DNA from: Gorsachius magnificus
Taxonomy: Eukaryota > Chordata > Aves > Pelecaniformes > Ardeidae
Direction of reading: 5' to 3'
Assembly: GCA_034008185.1 (NCBI GenBank)
Contig: CM067084.1
Location: 7,273,385-7,337,384 of the forward strand
Length of the DNA stretch: 64,000 nt
The notes under the pieces are model-generated. The model was not told the DNA's origin. It saw nothing but the letters and a program-made list of their open reading frames with translations, and made no database searches. Shown piece by piece: positions 26,050 through 35,100 of the stretch. How positions within the stretch are numbered: position 1 is the first letter of the stretch; the number at the start of each line of letters is the position of its first letter. The position numbers were made by a program, and so were the translations under genes.

Positions 26050-26188
26050 GAGTCACTCCGGAACGGCGGCGGGACGGCGCGGAGCGGAGCGGGCGGCGGG
26101 ACGGCGCGGCTGCCTACACTGCCCGGGCTGGACTCCGCGCCGGGGCCGCCAATGTGCCTCGGGGAGCAGGCGTTCACCTTGGCCTTAG
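26050..26188 (+). other. SPRY1: Putative SPRY1 noncoding exon 1
   Basis: SPRY1 in vertebrates has noncoding 5' exons and one coding exon. Within the island, the sequence GGCCTTAG followed by GTAAGC gives an excellent donor at 26188/26189 (AG|GTAAGC). The transcription start cannot be placed; 26050 is a guess based on the GC boxes and the motif at 25982. An 18-bp block GGCGGCGGGACGGCGCGG occurs twice, at 26065 and 26092, inside the presumed promoter or exon. Other donors in the island could also be used. Confidence 0.5.
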
Positions 26189-29100
26189 GTAAGCCCGGGC
26201 GGTCTCGCCGCTGCCCGGCCCGGCCCGGCCCACCCCCCCCCCCCCGGCGGTGCGGGCGGCGAGGGGCCCGCGGTCGCGGGGCGCCCGGCCGGCCCCCCCG
26301 GCCGCTCCGCCGGTCGCGATTCGCTGGTAACCGCGATCCCCCCCCCCCGCCCCCGCCGCCAGCGCGGTAATTGCCGGTCCTGCCTGACGCGGGGATCTCG
26401 CTCGCCCGCCGGAGCCCCGGCTGATCCTCCCCAAATCCCGCGGGGGCCCCGGAGCTTTTCGCGCAAGACCTCCGCGCCCGGGGCCGCCTGGCGCTGCCGC
26501 TTTCTGCCCGCCGTGCTGGCCGTGCCCCCGGCCTGTCAGCAGCCCCCGACAGCACCAGCGAGCACATGGCAGCTCGCAGGGAGCTCCCACGGCCATCGCG
26601 CTCTGCCCCGGCTGCAGCTGCCTGAGGTGCGCCCCGAAAGCAAGCGCCTCGCCGTGATTTCTTTACCCCCTCCCGCACCCCCCCGGAAAAAAAAACCAAA
26701 AAAAAGAAAAAAAGTCTCTTGCACCAGGGGTTGTGCTTGCACTTTGCCAGAAGGGACTTGGGGCAAGGACCGTGCGGTGGAGCCGAGCGCCGGAGCCGGG
26801 ACCGCTGCCGTGCACTCGCCCCCCCCCCGCTCCAGCGTGGAGGGATGGCCCGGGACTGCTCCAGCCGGCAGAGGGAAGGGACAGCCCGGGCAGGAGCCTC
26901 GCCTTCCCGCGCCTTCCTGGAGACCTTCGCAAGCGCCCCGGCCCTGCTCCCCGCTGCCGGCCCGCGGCTGGCTTCCGCAGGATCGGGATAAACCCTTTGC
27001 AGAAGGGGGCTTGGTTCGTTCCCCGGCGCCTTCCAGACTGAGGGACTCCCGGCTGCAGGAGAGCGCTTCTTCCCCCGGCGGGGTCCGGCTCCGCCGAGGA
27101 GCGAGCCGGGGGAAGGCGGCCGCCCGCAGGCTGGCCCCCGGGCGAGGAGGCAGCGGAGCCGGACTGTCCGCCGCTCGCCCACTGGGACGTGGAGATGGGG
27201 GGGGGGCGGCGCCGGCGCCCCCGCGCGGCGGCGGCGGGGAATCCCCACGCTGGGGCGGGCGGGCGCTGCCGCTTTAAATGCCGGGCAGTCCGGCCCCGGC
27301 CCGCCCCTGCGGGGGGGAGGAAAGGGGGGGGGGGGGAGTTTGAATGAAAACAAGGGCGTTTTTTTTTTTTTTTTTTTAAACCTTTTTTTTTTCCCCCCTC
27401 CTCTTAGTTCCTCTCCGCCAGCGCTGTGCCCCGCTCCGCGCCTCGCCCCGCTCGGGGCTGCCGGGGGCGGCGGAGGGGCCGCGGCCGCCCGCGCTGCCGG
27501 TGCTCGGCTTTATTTTTTGGGGGGGGGGGGAGGGTGGTGGTTTAAAAGGTGCTCGCCCGGCGGGGCCGCTCTCCGCCCGGCCCGCCGCTGCCCCCGCCGG
27601 CCGCCGTGGCGTTGTGCCTCCCCCCCAGAGATGGCACCGGGTGTCTTTCGCATTCCCTCGGGACATCATTCCTCATCCCCCGGGGGAGCCCCGCTCCCGG
27701 TTGGTACCGCTCTGAATCTTTCCCTTCTCGCATTCACGCACCCTCGGTCCGCTGCGGGTTTGGATTTGGCACTTGTGAGGAAGGCGGCTGGTTACCTGGG
27801 GTGAACTAGAAGTGAACACGTTTGGGTTTGGGGTTTTTTGTTTGGTGGTTTGGTTTTTTTTTTTTTCCCCCTCTTAATCTGGCCACCCTAAAGCCTCTAC
27901 AGGTGACATTAAATGCAAAATGAAAGCTTTGACCCCTGGATGAGCGCACAGACCTTGCGTCCCGGCAGATGCTGTCTCTTGGCACTTATTAGCGGTGGGA
28001 GCGATAAAAGATGCTCGCTGCCTGTCAGAGGAAACCTCTCCTGCTCCTGTCCCTCCCTGCGCTTCCGCGCCGCCCGGCCGCCTTCTCTCTCGAGCGGAGA
28101 ACAGCTCCGTGCTGGCTGTGGCTGTGGGGTAGGCACGATGGACTCTTTCTCAATAGCTGGATGAGTTTTGGAAATGCTTGATAGCCCCAACCTTCCTCCT
28201 CTGCCAGGTAAACATGTGTGGCGTCTCCGCGGGGCGGTGAAAAGGGGCTTTTCCCCCAGCTTGTCAGTGAAGGAGAGCAGTTTATTTTCTTGCCTCTCTG
28301 TAGAAATGCAGCATTTGGATACTCGTCTGAATTTTTATATAGGTACAGAACTGCCACTGCAGTTTTCTCAGTCGGCGTTGCAATCTTCATGCCGATGGCT
28401 AGGCAGAAGGAAAATGCGTAACATTGCTTGAAGGGAGGGACTAGAAGATGTATTTATTTGAGAAGTGTTTAATCTGTTTGTCTTGTGACAGTGGATTTGT
28501 TCTTTGATTGCGTTTTGAGGTTGGTTTGGTTTGGGTTTTTTTCTGTCATGTTCTTACGAATCCTTAGGCACGTCCTATCGGATGCCTGCTCCTCCTTAGC
28601 CTTCTCTACCCCTTGTTCTTTCACGCCCTGGCCCGTGGTCAGAAAATACTTGAAAATGGGCTGTTTGCACCCTTGCTTTAATTTTGTAAGGCTCATATCA
28701 GATTTGCATGCTGAGTTACTTTCTTACAGAAAATGTCCTGGCTGCTTGATGGGGTCTGTAGTTTGGGACTCGGTGGGGCGCGTCGGTCGCTTTGAGGAGG
28801 AGATTTTCCCAGCATACTGGGAAGCAAACCTGTTGAGCTCTCTGATGCTGCAGATTGGGCTGGAAGAGTGGGAACCGTGCTTATTCTTCACTCTGCCGCA
28901 CAGAGCATGAACCCGGTAGCGTTCCTGCCTCTTCCCAACATAGTTTTGGGGGCATTCAGGGTTGCTGGCACCAGTGAGGCAGGCGCTGAGTTCGGGAGCA
29001 CGTGAGAAGCGCTTTCCCTGGCTTGCCAAGTGAGCATACAGGTTAATACTGGAATATTTTTGTCTTCTAATAATTTTTTTTTTTTTTTTTTTAAATGGCG

Positions 29101-29363
29101 CGGGGTGTCCTTTGCATTCCTCATCTGTGATGCCATACCCAGGCTCTCCCCATTCCTGGACTTTGGCCAGGTCCTCAGTGTGGTTGCAATCCCCTGCTGA
29201 AAGAGATGGGTACCAGGTGGCGTGGGCAATCGTGGTTTGCCGATATCATTTCTGCTCTCAGCACGTATCCCCTTCTCCATTCCTCTTCGCCCTTGACCTT
29301 GCGTGTGTGCGCACGTGCGTCCCCACACAACCTTGACTTACACCTTCTGTCTTCTCCTTTCAG
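26189..29363 (+). other. SPRY1: Putative SPRY1 intron 1
   Basis: Runs from the GTAAGC donor at 26189 to the acceptor TTCTCCTTTCAG ending at 29363. Its first half is CpG island. The rest is ordinary DNA with G-spiked T tracts near 27821-27866 and 28510-28540 and a T run near 29071-29092. A possible alternative donor CCAG|GTAAAC lies at 28207/28208, which could close an alternative first exon. No coding sequence is evident. Confidence 0.55.
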
Positions 29364-29418
29364 GATTTCAGATGCATGCCAGGTTCCCACTGAATGCCAG
29401 AAGTAGAGATCACTACAG
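29364..29418 (+). other. SPRY1: SPRY1 exon 2 leader (5'UTR part)
   Basis: The exon starts after a strong pyrimidine tract and CAG at 29361-29363, leaving 55 bases before the start codon. It holds three upstream ATGs. The one at 29372 opens a 28-codon frame ending at 29458, inside the CDS. The one at 29376 opens five codons and then TGA. The one at 29394 opens an 82-codon frame ending at 29642. None is in frame with SPRY1. All lack a purine at -3 and have C at +4, so they are weak initiation contexts. Confidence 0.75.
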
Positions 29419-30381
29419 ATGGAGCCCCCAAGTCAACATGGCAGCGGCGGCTCACTAGTGGTGATTCAGCAGCCCTCCTTGGACAGCCGGCAACGGCTGG
29501 ACTACGAAAGGGAGAGCCAGCCAGCAGCTATCCTGTCGCTGGACCAGATCAAGGTGATCAGGGGCAGCAACGAATACACCGAAGGTCCGTCTGCGGTGAA
29601 AAAATCCGGGCCGCGGACAGCGCCGAGGCAAGAGAAGCATGAAAGGACTCATGAAATTATACCAATTAATGTGAATAACAATTATGAACACAGACCCAGC
29701 CACGTGGGGCACGTGGCGCATCAGCATAACGCGAGGGCTCCCGTCCTGAGCAGATCCACCAGCACAGGGAGCGCCGCCAGCTCTGGGAGCAACAGCAGCG
29801 CGTCCTCGGAGCAAGGGCTGCTGGGTCGGTCACCTCCATCCCGGCCGGGCTCGGGCCACAGGTCCGACCGGACAATCCGGACGCAGCCCAAGCAGTCGTC
29901 TCTGGTTGCAGACGACCTGAAGGGTCCTTTGAAAGAGGACTTGACGCAGCACAAGTTTATCTGCGAACAGTGTGGGAAGTGCAAGTGCGGGGAGTGCACG
30001 GCCCCCAGGGCCCTCCCGTCGTGCTTGGCCTGCAACCGGCAGTGCCTGTGCTCCGCGGAGAGCATGGTGGAGTACGGCACCTGCATGTGTTTGGTCAAAG
30101 GGGTCTTCTACCACTGTTCTAACGACGATGAAGGGGACTCTTACGCGGATAATCCCTGCTCCTGTTCCCAGTCACACTGCTGTTCTAGGTACCTGTGCAT
30201 GGGAGCCATGTCCTTGCTTCTGCCTTGCTTGCTCTGCTACCCTCCCGCAAAAGGATGCCTGAAACTCTGCCGAGGGTGTTACGACCGCGTCAATCGTCCG
30301 GGTTGCCGATGCAAGAACTCCAACACGGTCTATTGTAAACTGGAGAGCTGCCCCTCCCGGGGTCAGGGCAAGCCCTCATGA
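29419..30381 (+). CDS. SPRY1: Sprouty homolog 1, RTK/MAPK signalling antagonist
   Basis: An intact single-exon frame of 320 codons; the human protein is 319. Sprouty1 is an induced feedback inhibitor of FGF and other receptor tyrosine kinase signalling to Ras/ERK. It acts at the inner face of the plasma membrane. Visible parts in order: a conserved N-terminal block (residues 8-57) with Tyr53 in the motif NEYTEGP, the phosphotyrosine docking site for CBL-type and GRB2-type SH2 domains; an [17 protein letters not shown] block (76-92); a serine-rich motif (111-130); and the cysteine-rich SPR domain (182-311), starting [14 protein letters not shown], the membrane-associated, palmitoylated region. 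The C-terminus reads [11 protein letters not shown], the SPRY1 type, not the proline-rich GRB2-binding tail of SPRY2. The start is chosen because [20 protein letters not shown] aligns with the SPRY1 N-terminus. Residues 286-299 ([14 protein letters not shown]) resemble SPRY2 more than human SPRY1 as I recall it. It lies downstream of AFG2A as in human. Very secure. Confidence 0.99.
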   Translation: MEPPSQHGSGGSLVVIQQPSLDSRQRLDYERESQPAAILSLDQIKVIRGSNEYTEGPSAVKKSGPRTAPRQEKHERTHEIIPINVNNNYEHRPSHVGHVAHQHNARAPVLSRSTSTGSAASSGSNSSASSEQGLLGRSPPSRPGSGHRSDRTIRTQPKQSSLVADDLKGPLKEDLTQHKFICEQCGKCKCGECTAPRALPSCLACNRQCLCSAESMVEYGTCMCLVKGVFYHCSNDDEGDSYADNPCSCSQSHCCSRYLCMGAMSLLLPCLLCYPPAKGCLKLCRGCYDRVNRPGCRCKNSNTVYCKLESCPSRGQGKPS

Positions 30382-30929
30382 TTTTTGGAGGGAGGTTGAC
30401 TTCCTCTGACTTCAGTTTTTCAGGTTGTAGCTGATTTTTTTTGTTTTTTTTTTTTTTTTTTTTTGGTCTTTTTCCCCCTTTCTATTCTTTTTATTTTTTC
30501 CTTTTCCCCCTCCCCCATTTGGCGGGATGGGGGGGGCTGTTCTTTTGCTTTCCTTTCCGTCTCCCCAACTTCAGATACACAAGCTCTTCCCTTTGCGTCT
30601 TTGCTCTCCTCTCCCCGTTGACCTGGCTGAGCGCGGAGCGTTTTACGTAGTCATTGCTGCTCTTCGGTAAGTGTGGACCTGGAACCTGCATCTGCCCCTC
30701 ACTTCAGCGGGGTCTTTCGAGTTTGTAACTGAACCACTCCTGAGGGCTCACTGGGCTCTTGAAGCTTCTTGCTCTGTGAATATCTTCCCAAAGATGTTTT
30801 TTGTTCTCAGCAATTCCCTCCACCCCCACCCTCCCCTTAGTCCCCAGGTACCAAGGAAGAATAACTTTCATGAGTGAGCTGGATTGTGAAATAACTTTTT
30901 GTGGGTGTTCTTTCTGGAGAGGGATGTAA

Positions 30930-30935
30930 AATAAA
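30930..30935 (+). promoter_or_regulatory. SPRY1: Proximal poly(A) signal AATAAA
   Basis: A canonical AATAAA 549 bases after the SPRY1 stop codon. Its use would give a short 3'UTR lacking the distal AU-rich block. Usage is inferred, not shown. Confidence 0.5.
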
Positions 30936-31043
30936 GGCTTTACCAAATGAGAGGCCTGACTCTTCTATAAGCAGCCTGCTTTTCCCCTTCCCCCCCTTTT
31001 TTTCTTAACTTTTGGCACGTTCTCATCCTGAAATTACCCTGCC

Positions 31044-31048
<5 letters not shown>

Positions 31049-31078
<30 letters not shown>
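31049..31078 (+). repeat. T homopolymer, 30 T, in the SPRY1 3'UTR
   Basis: An uninterrupted run of T inside the presumed 3'UTR. The length is unreliable in most sequencing methods. Confidence 0.9.
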
Positions 31079-31085
<7 letters not shown>

Positions 31086-32146
31086 CGGTGTAACTTCAGT
31101 TTTTGCTACACTGTGTAGATCTTCACATTGGAGACATTATGGCTGCAACATACCCATTTGTTTCTTTTGCTGTCAAGTCTTTGAAGGATATCGCTCACTC
31201 CACCCTCCTACTCCTGTTCTTAGAGTCTGTCACTCTCAGTCGATGGTAAAGTTGGTGGTGTTTGTGCGTCCAAACGGGCTTCAGGTGTCACCGAGTCACC
31301 TACGCGTTCTTGAATCCTTCAAGTTTCTTGTGATCCTTTGGTATAGCCAACTTAGCTCTGCTCTGTACTTTATAATTTTATTCTGTCCCTGTTTTATTGC
31401 CTTAGCCACACATTGTGGTCCTCTTTTGTATATTTTATGTATAAAACACAAAGTTGAATCCCAACTATTTTTAAGACAAAAGTCTGTTAAAACTTTTTTT
31501 ATTGTAAAGAATATTTATTATGTGAATCTCTATTATTTTATGATATTTATTGCAAAAGACTGAAAATGTACTCATGTCTGAATATAACAAAATATCAATA
31601 CTTAACAAAATAAGGATGACACGAAGAAAGTACATATGTTAACTATAATGCAGAAAATATATTAATTAATGAAAATGGCTCTTGAGTTCTTTTGTTACCA
31701 TGACAGGTTGTGAGCGATGTACGGAGTATTGCCGGGTTGTTGGGGTTTCTCCTCCTCGCTGTCTATCAGGGAGCAAAGAACTTCCTACTGATACTTCAAA
31801 ACCACTAGTCTGTGCTCTAGTTTAGTTTACCTAATTTTAAGTTTGCTGACGATATACCCAGTAAGTTTTTTGCTATGGGATATTTAATACAATTGAATGT
31901 ATACGTTGTACTTAACAGCGCCAGGAAGCGTAGCCCCTATTTATTTGCCAAAGCTTTTGGAAATACAGTTGTGGAGGAGGAAAACATAACTCCAAGGGTT
32001 TTGTTTTGGTTTTGATTTTTTTTTTTTTGTTTCCTAAAGAATACCAAATTAACATGTAAACCTATTTTAAATTTGCCTATCTAGAGCTTCTTGGCTGGTT
32101 CAGTTGTACATCAGCTGAAGTAATGAATCTACCAAGCTCAAATCTA

Positions 32147-32152
32147 AATAAA
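32147..32152 (+). promoter_or_regulatory. SPRY1: Distal candidate poly(A) signal AATAAA
   Basis: This canonical AATAAA lies about 460 bases beyond the conserved-looking 3'UTR end. No clear GT-rich element follows at once. An upstream variant hexamer (AATAAG near 31609) could serve instead. Low confidence that it is used. Confidence 0.3.
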
Positions 32153-35100
32153 AAGCAAGAGGCAGGATAAAAAAAAAATCACGGTTGCATTGCTGTAGTT
32201 TGCAAGCTCTGAAATTTGGCTCTGTGTGTGCGTGTGTTTGTGCCTATGCCCTGTTTGGTTCTCTTCCCATACGTTTTCCCAATGTCAACTGAATCTATCT
32301 GCTGTCTTTAAATTAAAGGCTCTTAAGGGTGACCCAAGTGTCACAGCTACTTGTGGCCGTTTAACGCGTATTCAACAAAAAAGCTTTTCATTAAGCGTGA
32401 ATGGGAAACCTCATTCTTCTGTCCTGTGGGTCAAGGCTAACATCGCAATTCTTCGGGAGTAAAAAGTTTATTAAACGGATGTAATTCCACATGGTGTTCA
32501 GAGTAAGTGGTTCTAGAAAAACTCTGCTCTAAGAGCGCAGTCATAGCTTGACAAATGTGTCCTATCTTGCGTTTTGAAGTCCTGCTGCTTCGAATTGCCG
32601 TATTCAAGCTGTTGTGACTCCTAGCATATTGGTGATTTGAATAAGCTCGGCTTTTGTAGTTAACTCCATCAAAGCTGCTCCAGTGTGTCATGTTAACGAG
32701 CTGACCGAAACGTTGCATTCTTTATTACATGGCATGGATGACTTCTGTGAGGTATGATGTGAAAGCATCATCTGGCTACATCTAGGAAATAGGAAACCCC
32801 TTGCTTTGCAGCATGCGGTTGGTGACACTGCTCTCCCAGCCTCGGCGTGGCAAAACCGACCGGCTGGGAGGCTCAGTGAATACGACGTCTGCTTTCCAAG
32901 ATGTGTTCTTCATGAGATGAAGCAAAGCCAAGAGAAGAATGTTTCTGAGGAGCAGGCGACTTGCTTTGCGCTCTTCTCCTATCACCGAGGCTTCTCTAGC
33001 GGTGACAGCTGCAAACAGCCCTTGGGAGACAATGAGATCCTTGTCGAGTCATCACCCTTGGTCAGATGTGGCCATCCCTAAGGCTGCACACTGACACTCG
33101 GAAATACCGAGCCACCTGTCTTTTCATAACTGGATACAATCCAGCTCTGTGCTGAGTAAGTTTGCTCAAAGGGTGTTGGTTATTCTTCTTCAAGAAAACC
33201 CGTTACTGCTTATCTGTCTCTTTTTTTTTTTCTTTTTTTTTTTTCTTCTAGCCAGGTGACTTGCGTTGGGGTTTGGTTTGGTGCCTAGCAGTAAAGAAGA
33301 AAGCCCAAAGGACCCACACGTACTCTGTCTTTTCATGATTCTCTTCCACCAGGAGCTGTGTTACAGCACTGTTTCAGATTTCTCTAAAAAAAAAAAATAA
33401 ATCAACAAAACCTACGCTTTGGTTAGTCACACTAATGCTACCTTTGCTAAGTAAACTTTGGGAATAACTCCAGGTTGCAGTTCCTTAGGAGGAGAATTTG
33501 ACTTTGGCCTACGCAGCAATGAGGAGATACCAGTTCCTTGTGTGTTTTAAGTGGTGTTCTAATTGCCGAGAGAAGGCAGTGTTAGAGCGATGAGAATGAT
33601 GGGTTTGTTCTTGGGTTAGATGCTGTATCGTTTGTACTTAATACACCTCTACATATTTGCACTCGCTTTCAGGTCCCCTGGAGCATCGGGTCGTTGCCTT
33701 GTGCTATGGAAGTGACTGTGACTCCTTTCAGGCAGATGGATTTTGTGGTCTAGAACCATGCAGGATTGCATAGGAGAGCAAATGAATGTCTTTCCAGCGG
33801 GGGAAAAAATTGAGCAAGCTGACAGATACATGAAGTAAGCCTCCGCGGCTCAAAGAGACAGAAGTTATTTTAAGTGTCCCCTAAGTGGTCAGTCATTATA
33901 ATCTGTTCCGTTTTCTACTCTAGAGCAACCGGAGGGACCATCTAGAGACTGTATTTTGGTGTAAGGGGGGGTTGCTGAAGGCTAATGAGATTTCTGGCCA
34001 TTAGGGGACTGAAGTGCAGATTTCAGTTCCCCAACCCAAAATTTGTCAGTGGGCCGTTCAGGTTACTTTCTACATGGCCAGAGTGTCAGAGGTCCTATTG
34101 CCATGTCGACCGTAAAAATTATTTCTTAACCATTTTCAGATAGCTTTGAGCTCTTCTTCTGAAAAACAGAGAGAACTCTGTATGAAATGACTGCGTAGTT
34201 AGGCGGTAAGTTCAGCTGACCCACTAACCTAATTGTACAGGTCGGTGATGGATTTGGACAAGCCTGCCATCTGGTTACACACAGCAGAGTCCCGAAATGT
34301 GTCGCGTAAGGTCTGGGGTGAAGGGAAGAGGGAAGTCCCTCCGGCGAGCTGGAACTCAAGTCTCGGTGTGCGTAGAGTCTTGAAACTCGTGGTAAGAGAT
34401 GAGTTTTGGAAACAGACGGTAAATAAGTTTCCAGGTTCCCTGCTGGAGGAATGCATTGCTAGGGTGGGAATTTGAGGGCGTTGCGGTGGTTCTCTCAAGA
34501 TGGGCTTCGTTACGCTAATGCTAGTGTGGATGATAGCGTTATCCTAGGGGGGATAATGCTCAACAAATGAAAAGTACGTGCTCTTGTTTATGGCCCCATA
34601 TCATAAAGACAGGTGGGAGAGGATTAGCTCCTCCGTCTGTGATAAAGCAAATCTGTTAAGAGGGATTAAACGGGCTAGATGAAGTGTTTTAATGGCCTTA
34701 TACGAAGTAATAGATTTTTGTCCTGGAGGAATGTTCAGGACTCACTGATACTTCTGTATTTCTTGTTCTGCTAAAATTACCTCCAAATTTCTACGGAATC
34801 CTGATTAGTTGTTGGCTTTCTTCCAGCTGGAGCATTTGTGTCAGTCATGGTGGTGCTTCAAAAAACCAGGAATAAAATTTTTGTTCTGCTATCTCACAGC
34901 AGGATTTACCAGCCTTACATCGTGCATGGGTCGCACAGGTCTTGTTCTGATCAGCCTGCATCGGTGTGCGAGTCGCTGTTGGGGCAATGATTTTAGGAAT
35001 CATTTGTACTTCCTTGCTGTGCTTGGTTTTCACCTTCCCTTCGCTGATGGGAGCAGCCAAAGCACGGCTTCTACCCTCGGCGTGAGTTCCCTAACCATAT

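Larger units (their letters stand above)
25290..28110. promoter_or_regulatory. SPRY1: CpG island over the SPRY1 promoter
   Basis: GC content and CpG density rise sharply after the CR1 end and stay high until about 27800, tapering to about 28110. The island has many GGGCGG/CCGCCC boxes, C runs at 25695-25710, 26233-26245 and 26338-26348, and G runs at 27324-27336 and near 27519-27530. Long open frames on both strands, up to 690 codons on the minus strand, follow from the lack of AT-rich stop codons and show no protein-like features. Position and orientation fit a 5' promoter island for SPRY1. Boundaries were judged by eye. Confidence 0.85.
30382..31700 (+). other. SPRY1: SPRY1 3'UTR
   Basis: It follows the TGA at 30379-30381. 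The first part has long T runs (30435-30464 with one G; 31049-31078). The last part, about 31420-31690, is AU-rich with TATTTAT-type elements ('gaatatttattatg', 'gatatttattgc'). Its wording closely resembles the end of the mammalian SPRY1 3'UTR as I remember it ('aaacacaaagttgaatc', 'caaaatatcaatacttaac', 'gacacgaagaaagtacat'). AU-rich elements in a short-lived feedback-inhibitor mRNA fit rapid turnover. The exact 3' end is not fixed. Confidence 0.75.

Noticed and set aside
25265..27353. Very long open frames on both strands (up to 690 codons, minus strand) in the GC-rich region
   Set aside because: They consist of Gly, Pro, Ala and Arg runs, overlap in several frames and both strands, and coincide with the CpG island, where stop codons are rare.
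29455..30114. Several open frames antisense to SPRY1
   Set aside because: They mirror the constrained SPRY1 codons and have no independent support.
30960..30975. A miR-21 site in the SPRY1 3'UTR (ATAAGCA)
   Set aside because: The full seed complement is ATAAGCT(A). This site mismatches at seed position 2, so it is at best an offset 6-mer. No better match was noticed in the 3'UTR.
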